A stretch of 64,000 nucleotides of DNA from Streptomyces sp. B21-083. Lineage in GTDB: Bacteria; Actinomycetota; Actinomycetes; Streptomycetales; Streptomycetaceae. The notes below the pieces were generated by a model. It was not told the DNA's origin. It made no database searches and saw only the letters and a program-made list of their open reading frames with translations. Every line of letters starts with the position of its first letter. Positions within the stretch are counted from its first letter, which is position 1. A program made the position numbers and the translations under genes. This document shows positions 33,616-43,513 of this stretch, one piece after another. The stretch lies in NCBI RefSeq assembly GCF_036898825.1, contig NZ_JARUND010000001.1, positions 1,116,001-1,180,000 on the forward strand. Direction: 5' to 3'.

Positions 33616-34555
33616 CAGGGCAGGCGGCGCCCGTCACCGCAGGAGCACCGATCTGACATCAACCCGCACAGTGCTTGGAGGATTTACTTCCAAGACTGTC
33701 GGCATTTCCTCATCCTGTGCGGGGTGCCCACCGGTGAATGCACCGGACCGCCACACCACGCGCCGCCCGGGTGGCCCTGTCATGACTGAACTACCTACCG
33801 ACGTCGCAGCAGTCTGTGGGCCTGAACGGTATGGCTCGCAGCCCACGGACCGCTGATCCATCCCGCCCGACCAGCGAGCAAGTGACTCTCCATCAGCACG
33901 GCGCAGATGGCCGCCGCCCGGCGAAGCCAGCCGGTGCAACTGGAGGCGGGCGGTCGGGTCGGTGTCGTGGTCGACGACGACCCACGGTGACACCGGTGCC
34001 CAGGACCCACCGAAGTCACTGCACAGCCTCAAGACGCGATCACCGAGTGGCCGTTGACACACCGCGTCAGCGGGCATGGGGCATGGCCTTCGGTGCGGAC
34101 CGTCGGACAACGGCCTCGCCGCCCGAAAGAGATCAACGGGAATTTCCCGAAGCGGGACGAAGTGCCGTCCCGCTCTTCGACTGTTCCCTCACTGCCCGCC
34201 CCTGCAGCGATCACAGTTGCCCCTACTCCTCTCACTCACAGTCCATGGGCGGCGCCCACATCTCACCTCTGCATGGACCATCGGGCATCGCGGTCAGCCG
34301 GGTTGCCGTTGGCCCGTTCCGGTCCACGACGCAGATCCGGGGCTGGGCGGAGGCAGAGCCGCAGAGGGGGCACCGACGGGCCGGTGTCTCCCGCCTACCT
34401 TGCCACTGTCACTCCTGGGCGCCAGAAGTCAATCGGCCGCCGGTGCCCCCCGCGCCAATCATTGCATAGTGCAAACTGAGACCACCAGCCCCCGATCAAC
34501 TCCCGCACACTCAGGTGTTCCAGGGCTCACGCTGCCCGCGAGCACGCTTCCGTGG
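33616..34555. other. no recognisable gene
   Basis: About 0.94 kb between the NmrA gene and drmC. Several frames are open by virtue of high GC, but none shows family motifs or a sensible ribosome-binding site. A minus-strand piece VLRLCSDFGGSWAPVSPWVVVDHDTDPTARLQLHRLASPGG (near 33900-34035) looks vaguely protein-like. At 34461-34480 the reverse strand reads CTCAGTTTGCACTATGCAAT, which resembles the operator of the defense genes further right. The region is probably the eroded left boundary of the defense island. Confidence 0.45.
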
Positions 34556-35335
34556 TCAGCCAGGAGCTTGGCGTGGCGGAAGGGGCCTGAGTATGCCGAG
34601 GCGCTGCAGTTCCACGATGTGCTCTGCCGTGCGCCGCGGTGCTTCACCGCCGTTCACCAGGACACCCGCCTCGATGTTGCGCCGTGCGGCGGACTCGGTC
34701 AGGTTGGCACTGCCGAGCAGGAGAGTGCGACGGTCGGCGACCGCCAGCTTGGCATGCTGGCGTGAGCGGCCCCGTTCGGCCGGGTCCCGCGCCCTGACCC
34801 ACAGCAGCAGGCCGGGCACGGACGCGAACGCTTCGGCCGGCTCCCTCCCCGAGAGCAGACCGCCAGCACCGGCCAGGGTCTCGACCACGACGTGCGTCCG
34901 CACGCCCCTGCCCGCGGCCTCTGTCAAAGCCCTGGTCAGGGCGGGATACGGACGAGCCGCGTAGGTCATCGCCAGCAGTTCGTGCCGCGCCTCGTTGATA
35001 ACCTCGACGAGCACCTGGGCGGTTGCGCGCACCGGTACTGACGGTGTCGAGGGACCGCTCCACACGGTACGGACTTGGACCCTCTCCCGGGCCTGCCGCG
35101 CGGCGGCGACATAGCCGCGCACATAGGCAGCCGCCTCGGAGGCAGGCACCGACTCCGACTCCATGGCGTCGTGCAGCGCCGCGACCGCCTCGCTGACTCC
35201 CGGTGTCGCCAGTTCCGTCAGTATCCGCTCCCTGGTGCGTCCCTGGGCGAGCAGCCCGGCGAGGTCCTTGCTGCGAGAGAGGCCGAGGGCCGCGACGGCG
35301 GTCTCGGCAGCGCCCTCGAACGCGGGTCGGCTCAC
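34556..35335 (-). CDS. drmC: DrmC, phospholipase D-like protein of DISARM
   Basis: A 259-residue protein. The N-terminal helical part (about 1-90) is followed by a single PLD module, with IEARHELLAM-type strand reading VINEARHELLAMTYAARPYPALTRALTEAAGRGVRTHVVVET and the HKD motif as RQHAKLAVADRRTLLLGSANLT (HxKxxxxD, about 195-202). One HKD per chain means a dimer would form the active site. The GTG start overlaps the drmB stop (GTGA), giving translational coupling. In DISARM, DrmC is dispensable in some tests but always encoded with DrmAB. Membrane or nucleic-acid phosphodiester substrate is unresolved. Confidence 0.88.
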   Translation of the reverse strand: MSRPAFEGAAETAVAALGLSRSKDLAGLLAQGRTRERILTELATPGVSEAVAALHDAMESESVPASEAAAYVRGYVAAARQARERVQVRTVWSGPSTPSVPVRATAQVLVEVINEARHELLAMTYAARPYPALTRALTEAAGRGVRTHVVVETLAGAGGLLSGREPAEAFASVPGLLLWVRARDPAERGRSRQHAKLAVADRRTLLLGSANLTESAARRNIEAGVLVNGGEAPRRTAEHIVELQRLGILRPLPPRQAPG

Positions 35336-37227
35336 GGCAGCAGGCCGACCGGCGTGAGCACCGGATCCTGCTCCCCGTTCAGCGGAACGAGGAAACGACG
35401 GTCCAGGAACCGGTTGCCGCGTTCGCACGTGGTTTCCGACACGAAGAGGCAGACATGGCACGCGGCCCCGTGGAGGAAGTCGGCCGGGTCCTGCGGCAGG
35501 CGCTCGGCGCACAGCGGGTCCGCAGAGCAGTGGCGGGCGTCGGTGAGGGCCCGGCGCACGATCCGGTCGAACTCCCGCTCTTCGGCCAGGGACACCAGGC
35601 CTCCCAGGGTGCCCTCGGAGTCCGGGACGGCGGTGTAGATGAGGATGCCGGTCCTCGGGTTCTGTTCGTCTCCCGCGTAGATCCGTTCCGCGAGCGAGGC
35701 GGAGTTGTAGCCACACTCCAGGGCGATGGTGCGGATCAGCAGGTGGGAGAGGGTGTGCAGGGCGATGTACCGCGCTCCTGGCCAGCCGTGGTGGGGGTCG
35801 AACTCACTGGTCTTGCGGTCCGACTTCCGGTTGGCGCGGAATCGTGCGTACGCCTGTCTGTGCGCCTCCATCTGCGGTGACTTCTCCATACGGGCGGTCC
35901 ACTCGGCCACCAGACCGTCCCGCACGCGCAGGAAAACGCCCTCGCCGCGCACCTCACTGGCCGGTACCCAGTTCCGGATCCCACGGGACAGCTCGACGCG
36001 GGTGGCGATCTCCGGCGATTCCGGGTCGGGCGCGTCGAGCCGGGTGAACCCGATCAGCGCCCGCGCCTCGCGCAGTCGCTCGACCTGCCTGATGTCGGCG
36101 AAGAACTCGCTCAGGCGGTCCGGCACGGGCATCTGCCGGAGTGCGAAATCGTCGCTGGGGGCGGGAACGGGACCGGAGAGCGCGTCCCATTCGGGTCCGA
36201 AGAGGTCGGCTTGGACGTCGGGCGCGGAGGGGGCCTGCCCGGTGGTTCCCTGCTTGCGGGCCGTGATCGCCGCGACCACCGCGTCGGCGTCGAACTCCTT
36301 GAGGAAGGTGAACTTGGGCATGCTCGCCATGAAGTCGAACTGCCCTCGGTCCCCGACCACTTCGAGGTCGGGCCAGTGGTCGTCCAGGAGTTTGCCGATG
36401 TCTCCGCCCTGCGCCTTGGGGAGGGCCAGGGCGGAGAGGGTGAGCGGGAACCACTGGTTGGACGCGCCCGCCACCATGAGGACCGGCTCCTGGTCGCAGC
36501 CGTTCGTCTCATAGGTGCCGAGATGTGGATGCCGTCCACGGCATCGGGGCAGGTTTCGCCGGCCTCGTTCGCCCATGGCTTCCCGGATGTTGCGCTTCAC
36601 TCCGCAGGCGACACATTCGATGGTGACGTTGGCGGCCTGATTGCCGCCATGGTCCTTCATGCGCAGTTTCGGGCGCGGTGTCTTGCCGCAGGTCTGCCCA
36701 CGGTGCACGTATGCGGTGTACGGGAACTCGTCGAGATGGCCGGCGGTGCACACGAGGGTGAAACGGGCAGCCACTGCCAGCGGCTTGCCCCGCTTGCAGT
36801 CGTGGACGAACTTCGCCTCGTGCGGTGTCCGTGGGTTGGCGTTGACGAAAGCGAACTCGCCCGAGTCGATCGCGGCCAGCACATTGCACGCGGTGCAGCG
36901 CAGCCACTGCGGGAACGGCGTGACAGGCACTCCGGTCCCCTGTGCCGCCCAGCCCGTCGGGTCCGTGTCGGCGCCCTCCAGCCAGGGAGCGGCACGCAAC
37001 TGCTCGACCTGGCCGCGTCCATAGCGCTGGAGCGACCGGTTGACGGCAGCGCGAAGCCGGGGCTCGTCGATGTCGTAGTCGGTGACTCCGGAGTGACTCC
37101 AGGAGTCGATTCCCCGGATCAGGACGGAGAAGTTGGGCAGGTCGACGAGGGCGCCGACGCCGGCGGTGAACATGAGGTGGCTGGGCCGTACGGCGCCGAC
37201 CCTGCGGTTGCTGCCCGGGCTGCTCAT
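35332..37227 (-). CDS. drmB: DrmB, DUF1998-containing DISARM protein
   Basis: A 631-residue protein. The N-terminus (SSPGSNRRVGAVRPSHLMFTAGVGALVDLPNFSVLIRGIDSW) is the standard DrmB opening. Zinc-like Cys pairs occur at LRCTACNVLAAIDSG, LVCTAGH and IECVACGVKRNI. The DUF1998 domain is at the C-terminus: HTLSHLLIRTIALECGYNSASLAERIYAGDEQNPRTGILIYTAVPDSEGTLGGLVSL, then CSADPLCAER and HGAACHVCLFVSETTCERGNRFLDRRFL. DUF1998 proteins partner a DrmA-like helicase; in DISARM, DrmA and DrmB form the complex that senses incoming phage DNA ends. ATG overlaps the drmA stop (ATGA). Intact. Confidence 0.93.
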   Translation of the reverse strand: MSSPGSNRRVGAVRPSHLMFTAGVGALVDLPNFSVLIRGIDSWSHSGVTDYDIDEPRLRAAVNRSLQRYGRGQVEQLRAAPWLEGADTDPTGWAAQGTGVPVTPFPQWLRCTACNVLAAIDSGEFAFVNANPRTPHEAKFVHDCKRGKPLAVAARFTLVCTAGHLDEFPYTAYVHRGQTCGKTPRPKLRMKDHGGNQAANVTIECVACGVKRNIREAMGERGRRNLPRCRGRHPHLGTYETNGCDQEPVLMVAGASNQWFPLTLSALALPKAQGGDIGKLLDDHWPDLEVVGDRGQFDFMASMPKFTFLKEFDADAVVAAITARKQGTTGQAPSAPDVQADLFGPEWDALSGPVPAPSDDFALRQMPVPDRLSEFFADIRQVERLREARALIGFTRLDAPDPESPEIATRVELSRGIRNWVPASEVRGEGVFLRVRDGLVAEWTARMEKSPQMEAHRQAYARFRANRKSDRKTSEFDPHHGWPGARYIALHTLSHLLIRTIALECGYNSASLAERIYAGDEQNPRTGILIYTAVPDSEGTLGGLVSLAEEREFDRIVRRALTDARHCSADPLCAERLPQDPADFLHGAACHVCLFVSETTCERGNRFLDRRFLVPLNGEQDPVLTPVGLLP

Positions 37228-40200
37228 CGCTGTGCCTTCCTTACCGTGTCGGCCGTGACGGGCCCGTACTCGTCGCTGTCCACGGTGCTCGCCGTGTCCG
37301 GGTCGGAGTTGGTCCCGGAGGCGCCGAACGCCCAGTCCGGTCCGTCGCCCGAGGGCTCTTCCAGGAAGGCGCCGCCACCGGGGAGAAGCAGGTTGATCTC
37401 GTTCTCCGTCTCGCGCATCGACATGCCGACGGTCAGTTCGGTCCACCGGGATCCGTCCGCCCGTCGCAGCAGGCCGTTCACGACGGTCGTCTTGTGCTTC
37501 TCCTTGCGGTAGGCGAGGGCCGAACTGCTCTCGTCGCGTTTTCGGCGCCATTCGTCCTTGAGCCGGTCCAGACGTTCGCTCAGGTACTGGCGGGGCCGGT
37601 CGCCTCCCACCCGTTCGGCGCGTTCGAGAAGCCGCCGTTCGACATCCTGGGCGAGCGGTCCGTCGAGGTCGACGTCATGGGCGTCGAGGTTGCGGGAGGA
37701 GTCGTAGGTTTGATGGCGCAGCGCTGCGACATAAGTGGCGGCGACACCCCGGTCGAGCGCGCGGCGCGTGTACGGGGTGACTGACAGGGCTTCCACCTGA
37801 CGGTAGAACGTCGCGTGATAGTGCTCGAAGTCCTCGTAGTGGGCCAGGTCGCGGGGGCGTGCCCAGTTGTAGAGGGTCACCACCAGGCCCGGACGGGCGG
37901 CGTCGCGACCAACACGTGAAGACGCCTGGATGTACTCGGCGGTGTTCTTGGGCTGGCCCACGACAAGCATCAGGCCGAAGCGGGAGACGTCGACACCGAC
38001 CTGCAGCATGGAGGTCGCGAGGACGACGTCGACGGCCTGTCGAATGAACGGCGTCATGGACGCGCGAGGTTCGCGCTTGTCCTTCATGGCGGCGGCGTAC
38101 TCACGTAGGAAGGCCCGCCTGCGCACCGAGGTGTCCCGCTCCGGGTCGAACTCGATCTCCAGCCGCTTCAGGGCCGCGCCGATGTCCGACGAGGAGATGC
38201 GTGAAGTCAGTTCCTGGATGCTGAGCATCCCCGCTCTGCTCACGATGCGATCCGACAGCGTGTCCTGGCCCTTGCGGCTGCCGTTGGACCGCACTCGGGT
38301 GGTGATGTCGTCGTCCATGTACCGCCGCATGCCGGCGAGTTCACGGGTCGCGTTGAAGTAGCCGACGAGCGTCATGTACGGATCCGCCGGCCTGCCGTAT
38401 TCGTCGAAGAGCTGCTGCGCCGCGAGCAGCAGGATCTCCGCGACACGGATCTCGGCGGCCTTGAGCCGGGTGCCGTGCGCGCATACGCCAAGATAGCGGC
38501 GGCCGGGGTTCTCCCGGCTCAGCTCCACCTGCCGGGAGAAGAAGGTGTCGCCGACGTCCAGCACCTGGGGCGGGAACACGGCGACCTTGCGGGCGAAGAC
38601 ACCGCGCACCTGGTCCGCGGCCCGCTTGGTGGTCGCGGTGGAGGCGACGATTTTCGGACCGGCTTCGTGACGTCCTCCGTGCGCGTCGGTGAAGCTCCAC
38701 GTGCACAACTGGTCGACGGCCGATTCGAAGAGGCCCACGGTGGTGCCGAGGGCTCCGGAGATCAGATGCAGCTCGTCCTGGATGATCAGGTCCGGAGGTC
38801 GCAGGCGGGTGACCGGCTGGGCGGTGACGCCGGGCAGGTCGCCCCTGGCGTTGTGGCGGCCTCCGCAGCCGGTCTTGGCATCCAGGTCGTCGTGGCGGTA
38901 GCCGTGGCGGGGGCACAGCTCGGTGACCCTGCCGAACAGCAGGCCGGAGTAGCCGTTCCACGGGAGCTGGGCGAACTTGTCGACCGTGGCGATCAGCAGC
39001 GAGGGGGCCAGTCGGTAGATTTCCTCGTCGACGGTCAGCACGGGGATTCCCTCACCCGGCGCTTCGCGACGGGAGAACGGGCAGCGTTCCTCTCCCTCGC
39101 CGCGAGGGCAGTACAGCAGGACTCTGCGGCGGCCTTCGTCGTACTCCATGTTCGAGCGGGCGGTCAGGCCGCTGCCGCACCAGGGGCAGGTGAGGACCTG
39201 CAGGACCCGGGCGTGCTTGTCGCTGGCGTTCTCCTTGGCTTCGGCGATCTGTTCCTTGGCCTCGTCGAACCAGTTGGGTGAGACCGCGGTGCCCACCCAG
39301 AGCCCGATCCGGAACGGGGTGGGTCCCCAGCGCCGGTCCCGCTCGAACTCCTCGCGGCGCAGGACTTCGCAGGCGCTCACCAGGGCGGCGGCACGCTGGA
39401 ACTGCTGGGCGGTCAGCAGCCGCAGGGTGTAGCGCATGAGAACGCCCACACCCGCCTCACCGCTCCGGGCTTCCGTACCCGAGCCGATGGTGCCTTGGAG
39501 GCGCCTCAGCGCGAAGGTGTAGGCGGCGAGTCCGAGATACGCCTCGGTCTTGCCGCCACCCGTCGGGAAGAACAGCAGGTCGACGAGGGCCTCACGGCCG
39601 GTGCCGCGGTGCGGATGTCCGGGCTGAGTCAGGGAGTCGATGTTCAGCAGGACGAAGGCGAGCTGGAACGGACGCCAACTGGCTGCCGCCTTGCCCTTGC
39701 CGTGAACCTCCTCGTAGGCCTCCTGGTAGGACCGGGAGTCGTTCTCGCGGCCGGCGCGGGCGGTCGCGATGGCCGTGTTGCGGCGCTGATGGGCCATGGC
39801 CCGGTTGGCGAACCGGAAGGCCAGCAGCGCCGTCTCGTCGGCCACGAGCCGGTCGATGCCGAGGGTGATGCGGTCGCAGACCTCGAGCGCCTGCTCGATC
39901 GCGGTCTCGGCCGGTTCTCGCAGGTCCTCGGGGAGTGCGGCGGCATTGCGCCGCTGCTGCTCCAGCCACGTGCCGTACCCGTCGGCCAACGGGGCCAGAG
40001 CGGCGCTGAGTTCTGCCCGGCGGTCGGGCACGGCGAGTGCCGCCAGCTCGTCCATGCCCAACTCCAGCCCCTGGAGGAGATCCTGTTCCTCGAGTGCCGG
40101 CGCGGTGGTCGCCCTGACGTCGTACTCGGGAAGCCAGACGGTGGTCAGACGATGGGCGTTACGCTCTCCGTCGCGGACGTGGGCGTGCACGGCTACGTTG

Positions 40201-41048
40201 CGGCCCTTGGCGTGGCTGAGGCTGTCCCGGTAAAGGAGGCGAAGTCGCCGCTCCTCGGCATCCTCGGGCACGTTGTCGTGGGTCGCCGGGTCGAGAGGGT
40301 CGTCGACCGGCAGGAAGACGGCTGCCAGGTCGTCGGGAAAGGCGGTGACGTCGATCTCGGTCTGGAAGAGCCAGTGCGCGTCGCGCGCGTCCGCGCTGTC
40401 CTGCTGCCGGTTCACCAGGGCCAGTTCGACTATGCGCAGGTCCTCGGCACCCGTACGGCCTGTGTGCCGGCGTACCTGCACATGGAGGACGACTGCGGCG
40501 CCGTCGAGGGGAACGACGCGGTCGGCTCCGTCGGTCACGTCGATGTCCACCGGACGCTCGACGGGTTCACGTGACCAGACCCTGCGCGTCGTCCCCCGTT
40601 CGGTTGCCTCGTCCGACTGGGTGTAGCGACCCCAGCGGACGGTGGCGCTGAGCGTGCCGACGGAGGCCGGAGCGGTGAAGGACAGCCCCATGGAGGATGC
40701 CCAGATGTGTCCGGCCGCCTGGGGGCTCAACCGGTCCTGCAGGTCGCTGTCGTCACCTTCCTGCTCGTCACCCGACTGCCCATCCGCACCCTGGGCGGCC
40801 GCAAGGGCGATCCGTTCCGCGGTGACGGTCTGGGGGCGCGGGCCGAGCATGCCGACCAGGTACCGGTCACGGGGACCGGAGGAGGCGCTCGGCAGGCTTT
40901 CCGTGTCACCGTCCCAAGGGCCCAGCAGATCCCGTCGGATGTAGTGCACGAGTGCGTCCCGCACCGCATAGGAATCCCCGGCAGCGAACGTCTGGGGAAC
41001 TTCGTCGAGCGGGTGCGGAACAGCGGCCTGGGCGGGCTGGGCCGGCAT
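37224..41048 (-). CDS. drmA: DrmA, DISARM SF2 helicase
   Basis: A 1,274-residue SF2 helicase-like protein. Walker A is DLLFFPTGGGKTEAYLGLAAY (about 490), motif II DLIIQDELHLISGALGT (DE-x-H type, about 752), motif III VASTATTKRA. Motif V/VI is TSMLQVGVDVSRFGLMLVVGQPKNTAEYIQASSRVGRDAARPG (about 1,020-1,050). A zinc-like CPWCGSGLTARSNMEYDEGRRRVLLYCPRGEGEERCPF insert lies about 620-660. The N-terminal 480 residues carry the DrmA-specific region. ATG at 41048 follows AAAGGA. First gene of a three-gene overlapping unit; divergent from the UvrD-like gene with a shared operator. It would unwind or translocate on phage DNA. Confidence 0.93.
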   Translation of the reverse strand: MPAQPAQAAVPHPLDEVPQTFAAGDSYAVRDALVHYIRRDLLGPWDGDTESLPSASSGPRDRYLVGMLGPRPQTVTAERIALAAAQGADGQSGDEQEGDDSDLQDRLSPQAAGHIWASSMGLSFTAPASVGTLSATVRWGRYTQSDEATERGTTRRVWSREPVERPVDIDVTDGADRVVPLDGAAVVLHVQVRRHTGRTGAEDLRIVELALVNRQQDSADARDAHWLFQTEIDVTAFPDDLAAVFLPVDDPLDPATHDNVPEDAEERRLRLLYRDSLSHAKGRNVAVHAHVRDGERNAHRLTTVWLPEYDVRATTAPALEEQDLLQGLELGMDELAALAVPDRRAELSAALAPLADGYGTWLEQQRRNAAALPEDLREPAETAIEQALEVCDRITLGIDRLVADETALLAFRFANRAMAHQRRNTAIATARAGRENDSRSYQEAYEEVHGKGKAAASWRPFQLAFVLLNIDSLTQPGHPHRGTGREALVDLLFFPTGGGKTEAYLGLAAYTFALRRLQGTIGSGTEARSGEAGVGVLMRYTLRLLTAQQFQRAAALVSACEVLRREEFERDRRWGPTPFRIGLWVGTAVSPNWFDEAKEQIAEAKENASDKHARVLQVLTCPWCGSGLTARSNMEYDEGRRRVLLYCPRGEGEERCPFSRREAPGEGIPVLTVDEEIYRLAPSLLIATVDKFAQLPWNGYSGLLFGRVTELCPRHGYRHDDLDAKTGCGGRHNARGDLPGVTAQPVTRLRPPDLIIQDELHLISGALGTTVGLFESAVDQLCTWSFTDAHGGRHEAGPKIVASTATTKRAADQVRGVFARKVAVFPPQVLDVGDTFFSRQVELSRENPGRRYLGVCAHGTRLKAAEIRVAEILLLAAQQLFDEYGRPADPYMTLVGYFNATRELAGMRRYMDDDITTRVRSNGSRKGQDTLSDRIVSRAGMLSIQELTSRISSSDIGAALKRLEIEFDPERDTSVRRRAFLREYAAAMKDKREPRASMTPFIRQAVDVVLATSMLQVGVDVSRFGLMLVVGQPKNTAEYIQASSRVGRDAARPGLVVTLYNWARPRDLAHYEDFEHYHATFYRQVEALSVTPYTRRALDRGVAATYVAALRHQTYDSSRNLDAHDVDLDGPLAQDVERRLLERAERVGGDRPRQYLSERLDRLKDEWRRKRDESSSALAYRKEKHKTTVVNGLLRRADGSRWTELTVGMSMRETENEINLLLPGGGAFLEEPSGDGPDWAFGASGTNSDPDTASTVDSDEYGPVTADTVRKAQR

Positions 41049-41114
41049 GCGAGGGGTCCTTTCGGACAGGGCCATCGGAGCACGGGCGTGCACCTGTGGT
41101 GTGGCAGCACAAGA

Positions 41115-41146
41115 AATATAGACCCGTTGACTCAGTTCACACAATG
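41115..41146 (-). promoter_or_regulatory. drmA promoter overlapped by the island operator
   Basis: On the minus strand TTGTGT (41139-41144) and TATATT (41115-41120) are separated by 18 bases. The spacer and -35 coincide with GTTGACTCAGTTCAC (41126-41140), an imperfect palindrome about a central C. Related sequences lie at 50049-50063 (GTTGACTTAGTTCAC) and 49888-49911 (reverse strand TGCTCAGTTCACAC). A repressor there would control drmABC and possibly the divergent helicase. Confidence 0.6.
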
Positions 41147-41240
41147 AATTCGAGAGGTCCGTCGCTCCGCGTTCCGTCAGTCTCTAGGCTGGTGCACGCC
41201 CTTTGCGCGCCCGCCGCCTGTCCGCGACCCGAGGACTCCC

Positions 41241-43412
41241 ATGCCCCGTCTCGCCCTCTCCGACGACTTCGTCGCGGATCTGATCTCCCTGCAGAGACCT
41301 GTCCAGAAGGAGGTCAACGACGCGATCCAGATGTTCCAGAGCCTGACCGTGCCTCAGCTCCACGCCAGTAAGGGTATGCATCTGGAGAAGCTCGAGCGGG
41401 CGCGCGACCCCAGGATCCGTACGATCCGGGTCACCAAGTTCTACCGGGGCGTTCTCCTCGCCCCGGACGACGGCAGCGAGTTGTTCACTCTTCTCAGAGT
41501 TGCGCCCCACGACGAGGCGATCAACTGGGCCTGTAAACGCGCCTATTCGGTCAACGGCGCCACCGGAGGCCTGGAGGTTCGCAATGTCGAGGCACTCGAA
41601 CAGATGGAGACCTATTTCGAGACGAAGGTGGTGCAGAGCCCGGCCCGGCTCTTCGCGTCCCACTCCGACACCGTGCTGCGTGACCTCGGCATCGACGAGC
41701 AGGTCCTGCGGCTGGCGCGGGTGTGCGTCACCGCCGACGACCTGACGGTCATGGCACCCCCCATGATGCCTTCCGATCAGTACGAGGTACTGGAGTACCT
41801 TGCGGCCGACTACTCGCCCGAGGACGTCTGGGAGCAGCTGATCGCCTCACGAGGGCAGACGGTGCGAACGGCGCACGACCGGCCGGCCGTCACACTCAGT
41901 GAGGCGATCCTCAACACGCCCAACCGCATAGTGGAGGTCACAGGCCCCGGGGAACTCGAGCGGATCCTCACCGAGGACTTCACCCGCTGGCGCGTCTTCC
42001 TGCACCCCGCCCAGCGCCGGTACGCCTACCACCCGGGCTTCAACGGACCGGCTCAGGTGACGGGCGGCCCCGGCACCGGCAAGACGGTCGTCGCCCTGCA
42101 CCGGGTACGCCACCTGCTGCGGACCGGACACGACGCCGATCGGATCCTGCTCACCACGTTCACCAACGCCATGGCGGCCGCCCTGCGGGACAGTCTGGCC
42201 CTCCTGCTCGGCGATACGGACGCGCACCTTCTCGAGCGTGTCGACGTCACGACGGTGGACTCGCTGGCCGCCAGGGTCGTCCGGGAAGCCAGGGGCAGCT
42301 CGCCGAAGCCGCTGTCGGCGGCAGCGGAGAAGAGCGCGTGGGCCCGTGCCACCGCGCGCGAGGACCTTCCCTGGTCGGAGCGCTTCCTGTCCCAGGAGTT
42401 CCGAAACGTCGTTCTGGCCCAGGGGCTGCGGACGCCCGAGGAGTACCTGAGATGTGTACGCAGCGGACGCGGCACACAGGTGGGTCGAGTGCAACGGGCC
42501 CGGCTCTGGCGGGTCATGGAGCGGTTCACGGCAGACCTGAACTCCCGCGACTCCGCGACGTACACCATGGTGTGCGACCAGGCCGCCCGGATTCTGGCCG
42601 AGCAGGCGCCACGCCACCGCCATGTCGTGGTGGACGAGGCGCAGGATCTGCACCCGGCCCAGTGGCGGGTACTGCGTGCCTGCGTGGCCGAGCAGGCGGA
42701 CGACATCTTCCTTGTCGGCGATCCTCATCAGCGCATCTACGACTCCCGGGTCTCGCTGCGGTCCCTGGGTGTCAACGTGCGGGGGCGGACGTCCCGGCTG
42801 CGCCTCAACTACCGCAGCACGGAGGAGATCCTGCGCTGGTCGGCGTCCCTCCTGGACGGTCAGCCGGTGGGCCGTCTCGGTGAGGACGACGAGGACGACG
42901 GCGGCCAGGACTCGCTGCGGGGTTACCGTTCCGAGCTGCACGGCCGCGTCCCGGTGGCTCTCGGCCACGGCAGCCAGGACGACGAACTGCGCGCGCTGGT
43001 GGCGCAGATCCGTACATGGGTGGACCAGGACGGTGTGAAGCCGTCCGAAGTGGCGGTATGTGCCCGGTTCAACACGCTGGTGGACGCCGTCATCACCCGC
43101 CTGCGCCGGGAGGGCGTCCCCGCCGTCGCGGTCAAGGACGACCCGGGGCCGTCGGTGTCGGGCGTACGCGTGTCGACGATGCATGCCATGAAGGGGCTGG
43201 AGTTCCGCTGTGTGGCCGTCGTCGGCGTGACGGCCAACGCGCTGCCGTTCGCTCCGCAGGTGACACCGGCCGACGAGGACGCCGCGCAGCACCGCTCGGA
43301 TCTTCTGGCCGAGCACTGCCTGCTCTTCGTGGCCTGTACGCGGGCACGCGACGCACTGGCGATCTCCTGGAGCGGTGAGCGGAGCCGCATGCTGGACCCC
43401 GTCACCAGCTGA
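41241..43412 (+). CDS. UvrD/Rep-type SF1 helicase with RelE/ParE-like N-terminal domain
   Basis: A 723-residue protein. Residues about 1-100 (LALSDDFVADLISLQRPVQKEVNDAIQMFQSL ... RIRTIRVTKFYRGVLLAPDDGSELFTLLRVAPHDEAINWA) look like the RelE/ParE fold. Helicase motifs follow: Q-like HPAQRRYAYHPGFNGPAQVTGGPGTGKTVVALHRVRHLL (Walker A about 275), LLTTFTNAMAAALRDSL (Ia), VVVDEAQDLHPAQWRVL (II, about 463), FLVGDPHQRIYDSR (III), RLRLNYRSTEEI (IV), VSTMHAMKGLEFRCVAVVGV (V) and LLFVACTRARDALAISWSG (VI). All helicase motifs are intact, so it should be an ATP-dependent 3'-5' translocase. Divergent from drmA and convergent with the giant helicase; very likely part of the same defense unit. Confidence 0.85.
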   Translation: MPRLALSDDFVADLISLQRPVQKEVNDAIQMFQSLTVPQLHASKGMHLEKLERARDPRIRTIRVTKFYRGVLLAPDDGSELFTLLRVAPHDEAINWACKRAYSVNGATGGLEVRNVEALEQMETYFETKVVQSPARLFASHSDTVLRDLGIDEQVLRLARVCVTADDLTVMAPPMMPSDQYEVLEYLAADYSPEDVWEQLIASRGQTVRTAHDRPAVTLSEAILNTPNRIVEVTGPGELERILTEDFTRWRVFLHPAQRRYAYHPGFNGPAQVTGGPGTGKTVVALHRVRHLLRTGHDADRILLTTFTNAMAAALRDSLALLLGDTDAHLLERVDVTTVDSLAARVVREARGSSPKPLSAAAEKSAWARATAREDLPWSERFLSQEFRNVVLAQGLRTPEEYLRCVRSGRGTQVGRVQRARLWRVMERFTADLNSRDSATYTMVCDQAARILAEQAPRHRHVVVDEAQDLHPAQWRVLRACVAEQADDIFLVGDPHQRIYDSRVSLRSLGVNVRGRTSRLRLNYRSTEEILRWSASLLDGQPVGRLGEDDEDDGGQDSLRGYRSELHGRVPVALGHGSQDDELRALVAQIRTWVDQDGVKPSEVAVCARFNTLVDAVITRLRREGVPAVAVKDDPGPSVSGVRVSTMHAMKGLEFRCVAVVGVTANALPFAPQVTPADEDAAQHRSDLLAEHCLLFVACTRARDALAISWSGERSRMLDPVTS

Positions 43413-43425
43413 GGCACACCGTGCC

Positions 43426-43475
43426 CTGTCCCTGTCCCCGCGGACCGAAAGGCGGGTGCGCGGGGACAGGGACAG
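43426..43475. terminator. 17-bp hairpin between convergent helicase genes
   Basis: CTGTCCCTGTCCCCGCG and CGCGGGGACAGGGACAG pair perfectly over 17 bp around a 16-base loop, and the flanking gccctgtc/gacagggc extends it imperfectly. It lies between the UvrD-like stop (43412) and the giant helicase stop (43514), so it serves both strands. Confidence 0.85.
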
Positions 43476-43513
43476 CGACAGGGCCCGTCTTTGTCACAGT
43501 GCAGCGGCAGCGA

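Noticed and set aside
33675..33700. TTTACTTCCAAGACTGT as another MarR operator
   Set aside because: Only the CTTCC half matches; the second half of the dyad is absent and no gene starts nearby.
33634..34110. Minus-strand 158-codon frame left of drmC
   Set aside because: No ribosome-binding site or recognisable motif; codon bias is weaker than in true neighbours.
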